This document shows positions 54,766-63,750 of a stretch of 64,000 nucleotides of DNA, in pieces. The notes beneath the pieces were generated by a model. The model was given only the letters and a program-made list of their open reading frames with translations. It made no database searches and was not told where the DNA came from. Both the position numbers and the translations under genes were made by a program. Every line of letters starts with the position of its first letter. The first letter of the stretch is position 1. This stretch comes from Deltaproteobacteria bacterium (lineage in GTDB: Bacteria > Myxococcota_A > UBA796 > SXON01), in NCBI GenBank assembly GCA_947445035.1, contig CANFCK010000015.1:43770-107769 (forward strand), in the 5' to 3' direction.

Positions 54766-56238
54766 GTGTCCTGGTACGAGACCCTCCTTCAGCCCGTCGA
54801 TGCCGCCGTCTCCGCTGCGTGGGCCCGGATTCCGGGTTGCCCGGCGGACCCCGCGTCCGTTCCGCGCGCCGGCCTTGGCGGCGCCGTCGTGCTCCACGTG
54901 GCGCGAGGCTGGGGCACCCGGCGATGGCAGGAGGCGGGTGGGCTGGCCGTGGCGCTGGTGGAAGCCACCAATCAGCGGGTGCATCTGGGCCCGCCTGACG
55001 AGGCGACCCGGCAGGCTTGGCTCTCAGCAGACAGCCGCGTGCTGCGGCTCTTGGCCACAAGGGCCGCGCGCGGCGACGAGGTGCTCTTACGACGCGTGGC
55101 GGAGCGGCTGGCGGGCGAAGATGTAGGCGCCAGCGCGGTTCCGGAAGCGGTGCTCTTTCTGCGAGCGGCGGTGGCCGCAGGGGTGATTGTCGCCGCCGTC
55201 AGCGATGCCGACCACGCCGCGCTCGACGCGTGGGCGGTGGGCCTCGGGCGCGCCATCGAGGGCGAGCCGGGCGGCCTCGACGCCGCCAAAATCGCCGTAC
55301 ACGCGCTCTCCGATTGCGACGCGTGTGAACGCTTGACGGCGGTGCTCCACCCCGGCCCCGACGTGCCCGCAGCCCGCCGCGCCGGCGCCGGATGGGCTCC
55401 ACACACGTTGCCCGACGTCGCCCTCCCCGACGACGAGCTGACGTGCGCCATGTTGGCGAGCCTCCCCAAAACCGGGCCGATCCTCAGCGCGTCCCGATGG
55501 CTGCTCGCTCGTGGAGGCAAACGCCTCCGCGCGCGTCTGGTGCTGGCAGCGGCGCGGGCGGGTGGCGGCGACCCGGCCGCCGCGTTGCCGGTGGCCGCCG
55601 CCATCGAATGGGTCCACACCGCTTCGCTCATTCTCGACGACATCGTGGACGAGGCGGAGCTGCGGCGGGGAGCGCCGGCGCTCCACCGCCTGACGTCGCC
55701 CACCTTTGCGACGGGCGTAGCGACCTGGCACCTCACGCGGGCGGCGCTCGACGTCCCGGGGCTACCCGACACCCTCTTGGCGCTGCTGGAAGGGCAGCGG
55801 ACGGAGCTGCGCCACGCCCACGACCTGGGGCTGACGCAGGGGCAGTGGATCGAAATCGCGTCGCTGAAGACGGCGCGCCTATTCGCCGCGGCCGCCGAGC
55901 TGGGCGCGCGCGCTGGCGGGGCCCCTCCCCGGCTCCAGAAGCGACTCCACAACTTCGGCTTGGAGCTGGGTCTGGGCTTCCAGATCGTCGACGACCTGCT
56001 CGATGTCGTGGGGGATCAGGCCGCGCTCGGCAAGCGCCCTGGTCAGGACGTGCGTGCCGGCCGCGTCAGCTATCCCTTCCTGATGGCGCGCGACCATGGA
56101 GCGGACGGGAGCACGGACCGGTGCACGGAGGCGGCGCGCGCACACCGTGACCGTGCTGTCGCCGCGCTGGGAACGCTGCCTGGAGGCATTTCCGGGATCG
56201 CTGAGCTCGCGACAATGGCCGTGGAGCGGCGCGCGTGA
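54766..56238 (+). CDS. Polyprenyl (isoprenyl diphosphate) synthase with long N-terminal extension
   Basis: A 490-residue protein. Residues 225-490 are a normal all-alpha trans-prenyl synthase: 'GGKRLRARLVLAAARAGG', the first Asp-rich motif 'LILDDIVDEAELRRG' (DDIVD 291-295), the second 'FQIVDDLLDVVGD' (DDLLD 409-413), and 'KTARLF' between. It condenses isopentenyl diphosphate with an allylic primer. Residues 1-200 are helical and loosely resemble a degenerate second synthase domain without Asp motifs. GTG 54766 is chosen as the first start after a stretch of shadow sequence. Its stop overlaps the PAP2-ferritin fusion gene (GTGA), suggesting a joint role in isoprenoid lipid metabolism. Confidence 0.87.
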   Translation: MSWYETLLQPVDAAVSAAWARIPGCPADPASVPRAGLGGAVVLHVARGWGTRRWQEAGGLAVALVEATNQRVHLGPPDEATRQAWLSADSRVLRLLATRAARGDEVLLRRVAERLAGEDVGASAVPEAVLFLRAAVAAGVIVAAVSDADHAALDAWAVGLGRAIEGEPGGLDAAKIAVHALSDCDACERLTAVLHPGPDVPAARRAGAGWAPHTLPDVALPDDELTCAMLASLPKTGPILSASRWLLARGGKRLRARLVLAAARAGGGDPAAALPVAAAIEWVHTASLILDDIVDEAELRRGAPALHRLTSPTFATGVATWHLTRAALDVPGLPDTLLALLEGQRTELRHAHDLGLTQGQWIEIASLKTARLFAAAAELGARAGGAPPRLQKRLHNFGLELGLGFQIVDDLLDVVGDQAALGKRPGQDVRAGRVSYPFLMARDHGADGSTDRCTEAARAHRDRAVAALGTLPGGISGIAELATMAVERRA

Positions 56239-57782
56239 TCGGCAGCCGTTCCCCCTTCGACCACGCCAAACGTGTCGGGGGATGGCTCGCGTCGGGGCTG
56301 GTGGTACTGGCCTGCTACGGTCTGGGGAAGCTCGCCGGTCCCGGGCACCTTCTGCCGGTCACCGACTGGGAGGCGGCGATCCCGCTTTTGCCTTGGACCA
56401 TCTGGATCTATGGCTCCGGGACCAAGGCGGCGCTGCTGGCGTGGCTGATGGTACCGAGTGGCCCAGCCGCGCGGCGGCTTTTCGGCACCCTGGCCCTGGC
56501 TTCGGCGGTCTGCGGCCTGGTCTTTGTGGGGTACCCGACGACCTACCCCCGGGAGCTGTGGCCGCTCCCGGGTGGAGACTCCCTCACCCTCCGCGAGTTC
56601 GCCGATCTCCGTGACACCGACTCCCCCAGCAACTGCCTCCCGTCGTTGCATGTTGCATTGGCGTGGGGACTGGCGTTGAACTGGTCGAGTTGGCTGAAGC
56701 GAACCCGCGCGCTGCCGTTGGTTTGGGCCGCCGCCGTTACCTTGGCGACGCTCACCACCAAACAACACTACGCCATCGATCTACCGACCGGCGCCGCGGT
56801 CGGGGTGGCGGCCTTCTGGGTCACCGGGCGCATCCAAGCCTGGAAGCCCGCGCCGGCCCGGCTCTCGATGGCAGACACCCGGGCCATCGACGCGCTGCTG
56901 GTGCGGGTCCGGGCCCACCAGTGGCGCCTCGACGACCTTCCGCCGCCGCCACAGACACCCCTCCCCCCGGCGATGGTCCGCCTGCTCAACGAGGTCATCT
57001 ACATCGAGGAGATCGCGCGGCTGAACTTCGAGCTGCTTCGCGACGCCAGCGACACCCCCGCCCTCGCGGAGCTCTACGGCCTTTTCGCTGCCGAGGAACG
57101 TCGCCATGCCGATGGACTCCGCCGCCTCCTTGCGGCCGCGGGCGCCCCCCTCCAAGCACCAGGGCTCGGGAACGCGCTGATCCTCGATCAGTTCGACACC
57201 CTCGATCCGAACGTCGACGCCCCGCTCGTCGCGATGTCGACGCCCGTCTTCGAGACCTTCCTGGACGCCGGCACCATCCCCTTCCTCCAGGGCCACCCCG
57301 CCCTGCGTTCCCCCGGCTTTGACGCCTTTGTGGAGCGGGTCTGCGCCGACGAGGCGGCCCATCTCGCGCTGAATTGGCTTGTCAGCCGCGAGCTGGCGCG
57401 GCAGCGGGGATGGCTCGCGGGCCTGACGCTCCTCTTCAACCCCAACCTACTTCGCGGCACCCGGGCCATCCCGTGGATGTCCCTGGAGGTGTACTCAATC
57501 GCGCATCAGCTCGGCTACGACTTCGCGACCTTGCTCCCGCCGTTCGGGCGCATCTGGCGGATGCACGATCGCTTTTCGGAGCTGGCGCGGTACCCGCTCT
57601 GGTGGCCGTTCCGGCTCTTCGCTGTGATCGGCGGCGTCGCGACCATCAGCTGCATGGCGTTGTTGAGGATGCACGTGCTTTTCATCGACGTGTGGGTTTT
57701 TGTCACACGCATGAGCGGTGGGTTCGCGCGGTGGGCCTTTGGGTCGGAATTATTGAGGCGGCGAGGGTTACCTGGCGTGTGA
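56235..57782 (+). CDS. Fusion of PAP2-type membrane phosphatase and ferritin-like diiron domain
   Basis: A 515-residue protein. Residues 1-205 contain about five membrane helices and the PAP2 motifs 'PSNCLPSLHVA' (His139) and 'KQHYAIDLPTG' (His178, Asp182), closest to the Aur1/inositolphosphotransferase variant. Residues 245-400 form a ferritin-like four-helix bundle with putative diiron ligands Glu259 (YIEE), Glu288/His291 (EERRH), Glu340 and Glu373/His376 (DEAAH). Two further membrane-prone segments end the protein. PAP2 enzymes dephosphorylate lipid phosphates; the diiron part may hydroxylate or desaturate a lipid. GTG 56235 overlaps the prenyl synthase stop. Confidence 0.83.
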   Translation: MIGSRSPFDHAKRVGGWLASGLVVLACYGLGKLAGPGHLLPVTDWEAAIPLLPWTIWIYGSGTKAALLAWLMVPSGPAARRLFGTLALASAVCGLVFVGYPTTYPRELWPLPGGDSLTLREFADLRDTDSPSNCLPSLHVALAWGLALNWSSWLKRTRALPLVWAAAVTLATLTTKQHYAIDLPTGAAVGVAAFWVTGRIQAWKPAPARLSMADTRAIDALLVRVRAHQWRLDDLPPPPQTPLPPAMVRLLNEVIYIEEIARLNFELLRDASDTPALAELYGLFAAEERRHADGLRRLLAAAGAPLQAPGLGNALILDQFDTLDPNVDAPLVAMSTPVFETFLDAGTIPFLQGHPALRSPGFDAFVERVCADEAAHLALNWLVSRELARQRGWLAGLTLLFNPNLLRGTRAIPWMSLEVYSIAHQLGYDFATLLPPFGRIWRMHDRFSELARYPLWWPFRLFAVIGGVATISCMALLRMHVLFIDVWVFVTRMSGGFARWAFGSELLRRRGLPGV

Positions 57783-57877
57783 CGTCAAAAGCGGCCCACG
57801 CCACCGGCACCGAGCTGCCTCCACTCCGTCGCACACATTTTCATGACGCCGGGCAAGCTGCAGGGTAGACCGAGTCC

Positions 57878-60800
57878 ATGCTGCTCCTTGCGCTGGCCGC
57901 CTGCCAAGAAACCACCTTGAAATCGGCGAACGATGCGCCGAGTGTCACCATCGTGCGCCCCGCGGACGGGAGCGCCTTCGATCCCGCCTCCACGGTGCTG
58001 TTGTGCACGCAGGTCGACGACGAGAGCCTGCCAACGCAGCTCAGCTACACGGTCGATTCCGACATCGACGGCGTTCTCAGCACTGAAGTCGGCGCGGCCT
58101 GCGAGGGTGGCAACATCGGGTGGACCCTCACCCTGAGCAACAACCAACACATCCTCTCGGTCTTTGCCACCGACGACGCCGGTCAGATCGGGGAAGACAC
58201 GGTCACCGTTGTTCCCGCGATCAACACTGCCCCAAGCTGTGAATTCGCCAGTCCGCTGACCGGGGCCGCCATCCGCAAAGGCGACCGCATCGACGTCACC
58301 GTCGGTGCGACCGACGACAACACCGACCCCGCCTTGCTCGTCGGCCAGCTCACCAGCGATCTCGACGGCGAGCTGTGGTCGGGAGGCCCAGCCAGCACCG
58401 GCGTGATCAGCTTCGCGTGGACGCCCATTCTGGGGGGTGACCACGCACTGACGCTGTCGCTCACCGACCCGATCGGGCTCGTCGGCGCGTGCGCCACCGA
58501 TCTCTACGTCGAAGCCTGCCTGGATGAGGATGGTGACGACGTCCTCGATTGCGATGGCGACTGCGACGACTTCGACGGGACGGTGTACCCGGAAGCCCCC
58601 GAGCTGGCCGACGCCAAGGACAACGACTGCGACGGCGAAACGGACGAGGGCACGGCCTACCGCGACGACGACGGCGACGGATACGCCGAGGTGGACGGCG
58701 ACTGCGACGACGCCGACGCCGCCCGCGCCCCGGGCCTCGACGACACCTGGTACGACGGCGTCGACAGCGACTGTGGGGGCAACGACGACTACGACCAGGA
58801 CGGCGACGGCGCCCAGGTGCTCGGCGTGGGCGACGACTGCAACGACCTGGATGCCACCATGCTTCCCGGCGCACGTGACCCCTGGTACGACGGCGTGGAC
58901 AGCGACTGTGGCGGCGAGGACGACTACGATCAGGACGGCGACGGCGCCCTCGCCGAGATCGGCGGCGGCGACGACTGCCTCGACACCGACCCGACGATGT
59001 ACCCGGGGGCGAGCGACGGCTGGTACGACGGCGTCGACAGCGACTGCGCCGGCAACGACGACTACGACCAGGACGGCGACGGGGCGCGCGCCGCCTCAGG
59101 CGGCGGCGCGGACTGCGATGACACCGATGCCAGCTCGCTCCCAGGGGTGCCAGAGGTCTGGTACGACGGCACCGATCAGGACTGCTCCGGCGGCAGCGAC
59201 TACGACCAGGATGGCGACGGCCAGGACGGCGACCTGTACGGGGGGCTCGATTGCGATGACACGGAGGCCACCACCTTCTTCGGCGCGACGGAGGTTTGGT
59301 ACGACGGCGTGGATGGCGCTTGCGACGGCGGCAACGACTACGATCGGGACGCCGACGGGTACGACGCCTTGGCCTGGGGCGGCGGCGACTGCGACGACAC
59401 CGACGCGACCGTGAGCCCAGGCGCGACGGACATCCCCTACGATGGGATCGACAGCGACTGCTCCGACACCAACGACTACGACATCGATGGCGACGGCTAT
59501 CAGTCCACGGTGGTGGGCGGCGGCGATTGCGACGATGGCGACGCCAGCATCAACCCCGGCGCGACGGAAACCTGGTACGACGGCATCGACCAGGACTGCG
59601 ACGGCGCCAACGACAACGATCAAGACGGCGACGGCGACGAGGATCTGAGCGTCGGGGGCGACGACTGCAACGACCTGGACGACACCATCTACACCGGCGC
59701 GCTGGACGTGTGGTACGACGGGACCGACTCCGATTGTGACGGCGCCGATGACTACGATCAGGACGCGGACGGCTACCTCTCGACCAGCTACGGCGGCGAT
59801 GACTGTCGCGACACGGATGCGAGCATCAACCCTGGCGCCACCGACATCGCCTACGACGGCATCGACCAGGATTGTTCGTCGACCAGCGACTTCGATCTCG
59901 ACGGGGACGGCTACGTGGGCGAGGGCGGCGGCGGCGCCGATTGCGACGATGGCGACGCGGCCATCAGCCCCGCAGCCACCGAGGTCTGGTACGACGGCAT
60001 CGACCAGGACTGCGACGACGCCGACGACTACGACCAGGATGCCGACGGCTACACCGCCCTGGGCTCGGCCAGCGGCTCCGCCGACGACTGCGACGATGTC
60101 GATGACACGATCAACCCCGGCGAGGGGGAATCCTGGTACGACGGGGTTGACAGCGATTGCGACGGCGCCGACGACTACGACCAGGACGCCGACGGGTACA
60201 CCGACCTCGGCTCGCCGACCGGCAGTGCCGACGATTGTGACGACGAGGACGCGGTCGTCAACCCCGGCGCCGCCGAGGTCTGGTACGACGGCGACGACCG
60301 CGACTGCTCGGGCGGCAGCGACTACGACCAGGACGGCGACACCTACCTTTCCGAGTCCTACGGCGGAACCGACTGTGACGACACGTCGGGGACCATCAAC
60401 CCCGGTGCCATCGACATCTGGTACGACGGGACCGATAGCGACTGCGACGGCGCCGACGACTTCGATCGCGACGGGGATGGCCACGGCTACTACGTTTTCT
60501 CGGGCGGCGACGACTGTGTGGACACCGACGACAGCATCTCGCCCAGCGCCACCGAGGTCTGGTACGACGGGGTCGATCAGGACTGCTCGGGGGGGAGCGA
60601 CTACGACCAGGACGAAGACGGCGACGACTCCGACGCGTGGTCGGGCACGGACTGCGACGACGAGGACGACACGATTTCCGGGATCGCGACCGAAACACGC
60701 GACGGCCTCGACAACGATTGCGACGACGATTGCGACGAGGGGCTCATCGTCGCCGGGGATCTGCTGGTGACCGAGGTCATGCCCAACCCCGCGGCGGTGA

Positions 60801-61243
60801 CCGACCCCGCCGGAGAGTGGGTCGAGGTCTACAACAACACCAGCATCGACATCAAGATGTGCGGCTGGACCATCGGGGACAACGCCGCCACCCACTCGAT
60901 CACCGCCGACGTGCTGGTACCCGCGGGCGAGTACGTCGTCTTCGGCAACTCACTCAGCAGCACCACGATGGGCGGGGGCATCACCGTCGACTACGCTTGG
61001 GGCACCTCACTGGCGCTCTCGAACACGTCGGATCGGGCGGTGCTGACGGACTCGGTCGGGCTCGAGATCGATCGGGTGACGTGGACCACGAGCTTCCCGT
61101 ACGCGGCGGGCTACTCGATGGAGCTGGATGTCGACTTCTTCGACGTCACCGGCAACGACGCCTCCACGTCCTGGTGCCGCTCGGTTGATCTCTACAATGC
61201 AACGGATCGCGGGACGCCGGGGGCGGCCAACGGCGGTTGCTGA
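57878..61243 (+). CDS. Very large lipoprotein: two Ig-like domains, about 16 MopI metal-binding repeats, lamin-tail domain
   Basis: A 1121-residue lipoprotein (MLLLALAACQETT, lipobox LAAC, Cys9). Residues 20-210 are two Ig-like domains ('APSVTIVRPADGSAFDPAS'). Residues about 214-955 carry some sixteen units of about 45-50 residues built from 'DYDQDGDG', 'GGDDCDDTD', 'INPGATE' and 'WYDGxDxDC', each a probable calcium loop stabilised by Cys. The C-terminus (960-1121) is a lamin-tail domain ('DLLVTEVMPNPAAVTDPAGEWVEVYNNT'). The protein is extremely acidic. It is likely an extended calcium-stiffened surface fibre. ATG 57878 is the only start next to the signal. Confidence 0.88.
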   Translation: MLLLALAACQETTLKSANDAPSVTIVRPADGSAFDPASTVLLCTQVDDESLPTQLSYTVDSDIDGVLSTEVGAACEGGNIGWTLTLSNNQHILSVFATDDAGQIGEDTVTVVPAINTAPSCEFASPLTGAAIRKGDRIDVTVGATDDNTDPALLVGQLTSDLDGELWSGGPASTGVISFAWTPILGGDHALTLSLTDPIGLVGACATDLYVEACLDEDGDDVLDCDGDCDDFDGTVYPEAPELADAKDNDCDGETDEGTAYRDDDGDGYAEVDGDCDDADAARAPGLDDTWYDGVDSDCGGNDDYDQDGDGAQVLGVGDDCNDLDATMLPGARDPWYDGVDSDCGGEDDYDQDGDGALAEIGGGDDCLDTDPTMYPGASDGWYDGVDSDCAGNDDYDQDGDGARAASGGGADCDDTDASSLPGVPEVWYDGTDQDCSGGSDYDQDGDGQDGDLYGGLDCDDTEATTFFGATEVWYDGVDGACDGGNDYDRDADGYDALAWGGGDCDDTDATVSPGATDIPYDGIDSDCSDTNDYDIDGDGYQSTVVGGGDCDDGDASINPGATETWYDGIDQDCDGANDNDQDGDGDEDLSVGGDDCNDLDDTIYTGALDVWYDGTDSDCDGADDYDQDADGYLSTSYGGDDCRDTDASINPGATDIAYDGIDQDCSSTSDFDLDGDGYVGEGGGGADCDDGDAAISPAATEVWYDGIDQDCDDADDYDQDADGYTALGSASGSADDCDDVDDTINPGEGESWYDGVDSDCDGADDYDQDADGYTDLGSPTGSADDCDDEDAVVNPGAAEVWYDGDDRDCSGGSDYDQDGDTYLSESYGGTDCDDTSGTINPGAIDIWYDGTDSDCDGADDFDRDGDGHGYYVFSGGDDCVDTDDSISPSATEVWYDGVDQDCSGGSDYDQDEDGDDSDAWSGTDCDDEDDTISGIATETRDGLDNDCDDDCDEGLIVAGDLLVTEVMPNPAAVTDPAGEWVEVYNNTSIDIKMCGWTIGDNAATHSITADVLVPAGEYVVFGNSLSSTTMGGGITVDYAWGTSLALSNTSDRAVLTDSVGLEIDRVTWTTSFPYAAGYSMELDVDFFDVTGNDASTSWCRSVDLYNATDRGTPGAANGGC
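58518..60746 (+). repeat. Array of MopI-type coding repeats
   Basis: About sixteen imperfect coding repeats of roughly 130-150 bases. 'WYDG' or its variants (PYDG, AYDG) recur fourteen times, plus degenerate first and last units. The near-identical blocks create long spurious frames on the other strand. Repeat homogeneity suggests recombination between units, and copy number may vary. Confidence 0.85.
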
Positions 61244-61298
61244 GACTCTCCCCACCCTGGCGTCACCCTGCCGTTCGGCCGTTTCTTGGTCCCTGGGA

Positions 61299-61313
61299 GC
61301 CGCCCCCGGCGGC
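61299..61313. other. Hairpin between convergent genes
   Basis: A 6-bp G/C stem with a 3-base loop lies in the 78-base gap between the convergent lamin-tail lipoprotein and the phosphodiesterase. No T-run follows on either strand, so it is not a canonical intrinsic terminator, though it could slow transcription from both sides. Confidence 0.3.
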
Positions 61314-61321
61314 ACGGGCGA

Positions 61322-62920
61322 CTACTCGATATAGCCAAGCTGCCGGAGCTGCTCCAACATCGCCTCGTCCGAGGTCTTGTCCTCGGTGGGCTTGCCCTCC
61401 GTCATGGTGCCGTAGGTGGGGATCTTCTTCAGCGGGTGCGCGCTGCGGAAGCTCTGGGTGTAGAGCGCTTCGATGGCCTTCCCGTCGAAGTCCTCTGCCC
61501 CGGGAAGGCCCATGCCGTAGAGCACCGTTGGCGTGATGTCGTGGATGCGAATGCCATCGAGCTTCGCCTTGGGATCGATGTCGGGGCCCGCAGCGCAAAA
61601 GACACCGGGCGGCTCCCAGCCGTGCCCACCCGAGTGCTCCACGACCTGCCCCACGACATCGCCGTAGGTCTTGCCTTCGTAGGTGACCGCCTCACTGACC
61701 CCGGCGCTGAGGATGTCGACCATGAAGTCGGCGCCTTTCTTGACTTCGTAAGGCTTGGCGTCGCGCACAGCGAAGACCGCACCTCCACCTTCATACTTGA
61801 ACTTGGCAAGCTTCGCGGCCAGATCGGCGCGGATTTCCCCCTCATCGCCTGGCGAGATCACGCCGCCCTTTTCCCGCCCCGCGCGCGCGAAGCGGACCAT
61901 CTTGGCCATCTGAAAGTCGGCCGTCTGATAGTTGAAGACCTTGGTGGCCGCCATGTTCACCGTGCGCCCATTGCGGGTGAGCAGGCCGACGTGCTCCAGG
62001 GCCATGTCCAACTCCACCGAGACCTTCACGAACTCCTCGGGCAACTTGCCGAAGCCATGGTCCGAGATGATGATGAAGTTGGTGTTCTTCGGCGCGGCGG
62101 CCACCACTTTGCCGAGCACGGCATCGACGGCCCGGTACTTTTCCGGAATCTTGTCCTCGTACAACGCCTTCTTCTTTGGGTCCACATTCGCGAAACCATC
62201 AGGCCGGTAATACTTCCAGTACTTGTGGCTGACGAGATCGGTGCCGTGGAGGTAGGCCCAGGTCAGCGCGTACCCGGCGTTCGCGTTCTTTTCAAGGTAC
62301 CAGGCCATGATCCGGTCCTCGCCACCGGAGTCGTCGTCGCGAGGGAAGATGCTCCGGTCGGCGCGGATGGTCTTGAGCTCGGTCGAGAAGTTCGCCTCGA
62401 ACGAAGCGGGTGAGGTCCGGTTCTCAACCGGGCGGTTGGCCCGGTCCGAGACGATGAGCCCGTTGACGGTCTCGGCCGGCCACGAACCCCACCATCCCAA
62501 CATCATCACCTTACGACCGAACTCCTTGCGCGAGACCATGTTCCAAATCGCCGGCACCTTCCGCATGGTCGATGACACCGGGGCGCTGCCGGAATCCGTC
62601 GCGACGTCGAAGTTGACGATGCCATGATCTTCTTTGTCGCGACCGGTCGCGACTGTTGTCCACACGATGGGTGAGTTGGCGCCATAGGCCGTGGCGAGCT
62701 TGGCGCTGGCGCCTCGCTCGCGGAGCGCCTTGAAGTTGGGGAGCTGGCCCTTGGCCTGGAGCTCGTCCACCACCGACCACTCCATCCCGTCGACGCCGAT
62801 GACGACGAAGGGATTGGCGGGGGCGGCGGCGCGGCTACGGTCTGGGGCCGCTGCGAGCGCAATGACCGCGAGTGAGAGCGCGAGCGCGCTGACGACGGAG
62901 GAGGAGGAACGGGAGCGCAT
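61322..62920 (-). CDS. Exported alkaline-phosphatase-superfamily phosphodiesterase/nucleotide pyrophosphatase
   Basis: A 532-residue secreted enzyme. A signal peptide (about 1-32, ...LSLAVIALAAAPDRSRAAA) precedes the metal-binding 'VVIGVDGMEW' (Asp44) and the nucleophile Thr88 in 'SPIVWTTVATGR'. Later ligands are 'ISDHGFG', 'EHSGGHGW' and 'HDITPTVLYGMGLP'. The superfamily includes type I phosphodiesterases that act on phosphate mono- and diesters; members of this shape are common in Myxococcota. Two starts are possible: ATG 62920 (preferred) and GTG 62929. Probably periplasmic or surface-attached. Confidence 0.9.
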   Translation of the reverse strand: MRSRSSSSVVSALALSLAVIALAAAPDRSRAAAPANPFVVIGVDGMEWSVVDELQAKGQLPNFKALRERGASAKLATAYGANSPIVWTTVATGRDKEDHGIVNFDVATDSGSAPVSSTMRKVPAIWNMVSRKEFGRKVMMLGWWGSWPAETVNGLIVSDRANRPVENRTSPASFEANFSTELKTIRADRSIFPRDDDSGGEDRIMAWYLEKNANAGYALTWAYLHGTDLVSHKYWKYYRPDGFANVDPKKKALYEDKIPEKYRAVDAVLGKVVAAAPKNTNFIIISDHGFGKLPEEFVKVSVELDMALEHVGLLTRNGRTVNMAATKVFNYQTADFQMAKMVRFARAGREKGGVISPGDEGEIRADLAAKLAKFKYEGGGAVFAVRDAKPYEVKKGADFMVDILSAGVSEAVTYEGKTYGDVVGQVVEHSGGHGWEPPGVFCAAGPDIDPKAKLDGIRIHDITPTVLYGMGLPGAEDFDGKAIEALYTQSFRSAHPLKKIPTYGTMTEGKPTEDKTSDEAMLEQLRQLGYIE

Positions 62921-62977
62921 GTGGGGCACGGTGCTGAGCGCCGAGCGTAGCTCAGGGCCCGCCAGGGCGCGGCGGGA

Positions 62978-63685
62978 TCAGCGTTCGGGGTCGGGGGGCG
63001 CGCCGGTGTCGGCTTCGATTTCTGCCCACAGCTTGTCGACCAGCGCGCGAGGAGGCGGCGGCGGCGATTGCCCGTTGATGCTGATGCTGAAGTAGTCGAA
63101 CGAGACCGAGACCCGCTCGATCTCGCTGGTGTTTTGTTCGACCATGCCGTGCATCGCATACCCCGGAAACAAAAGCAGCAGCCCTTCCTTGGCGGGGTAG
63201 TCCACGTGCCCCACGCTGTAGGGGCTCGGCGTGCTCAGGCAATGCGGCTCACGACGGATGGGCTGTTTGGGGTCCAGAAACCGGAGCGCGCCGGGCTCGG
63301 GAACCTGCAGGTAGAACACCCCCGAGAACGCCGACGCCACGTGATTGTGGGACTCGACCTTGCCGCCTTGACGCAGGATGTTGACCCAGCTGCGCCCCAT
63401 GTAGAGATGCTCCCGCGTCAGGTCGATGCCGAGCTCTCGGGCGAAGATGTTGGCCCGGATGTTGATCATCTCGTACAGCGGGCGGAGCTCTGGGAACTTG
63501 TAGAGGTACTGCGCACGGTCAGGCGCATTGCTTCCGCTATACGACGCACCCGTCACCAGCGGCTGATGTTTGGTACGCCCGCGGCTGATGCGGAAGAGGT
63601 GGGGGAGCACCTCGGCGCAGAGCGCTTCATGGTCGGGGATGGCCTCGTAGAAGATCGGGAGCGGAAACCAGGACTCGACGGGCAC
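62978..63685 (-). CDS. 2-oxoglutarate/Fe(II) oxygenase (TIGR02466-like)
   Basis: A 235-residue dioxygenase of the putative 2OG-Fe(II) oxygenase group. 'SHNHVASAFSGVFYLQVPEPGALRFLDP' (His113 and His115), 'EGLLLLFPGYAMHGM' (His179) and 'ERVSVSFDY' (Arg191) match the family's iron and cosubstrate ligands. The substrate is unknown. GTG 63685 is preceded by AGAGG, which supports it as the start. It is divergent from the next MopI lipoprotein and co-directional with the phosphodiesterase, 57 bases apart. Confidence 0.87.
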   Translation of the reverse strand: MPVESWFPLPIFYEAIPDHEALCAEVLPHLFRISRGRTKHQPLVTGASYSGSNAPDRAQYLYKFPELRPLYEMINIRANIFARELGIDLTREHLYMGRSWVNILRQGGKVESHNHVASAFSGVFYLQVPEPGALRFLDPKQPIRREPHCLSTPSPYSVGHVDYPAKEGLLLLFPGYAMHGMVEQNTSEIERVSVSFDYFSISINGQSPPPPPRALVDKLWAEIEADTGAPPDPER

Positions 63686-63750
63686 GTTGCCTCTTAGCCG
63701 ACCGCGACAATCGTGCTACGATTGTGCGCTCCTCACCCGGCAGGACCCCT
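63686..63750. promoter_or_regulatory. Divergent region with inverted-repeat operator candidate
   Basis: 65 bases between the oxygenase and the terminal lipoprotein gene. A perfect 8-bp inverted repeat with a 3-base spacer lies at 63707-63725, which is AT-richer than its surroundings. It sits where a regulator could control both divergent promoters. Confidence 0.45.

Noticed and set aside
58518..60746. Regular repeats resembling a CRISPR array
   Set aside because: The units are in-frame coding repeats of about 130-150 bases with no short palindromic repeat/spacer alternation and no cas genes nearby.
59096..60895. 599-residue Val/Ile-rich open frame on the minus strand
   Set aside because: It is the antisense shadow of the Asp-rich MopI repeats (GAC/GTC complement), hence its regular Val-rich pattern.
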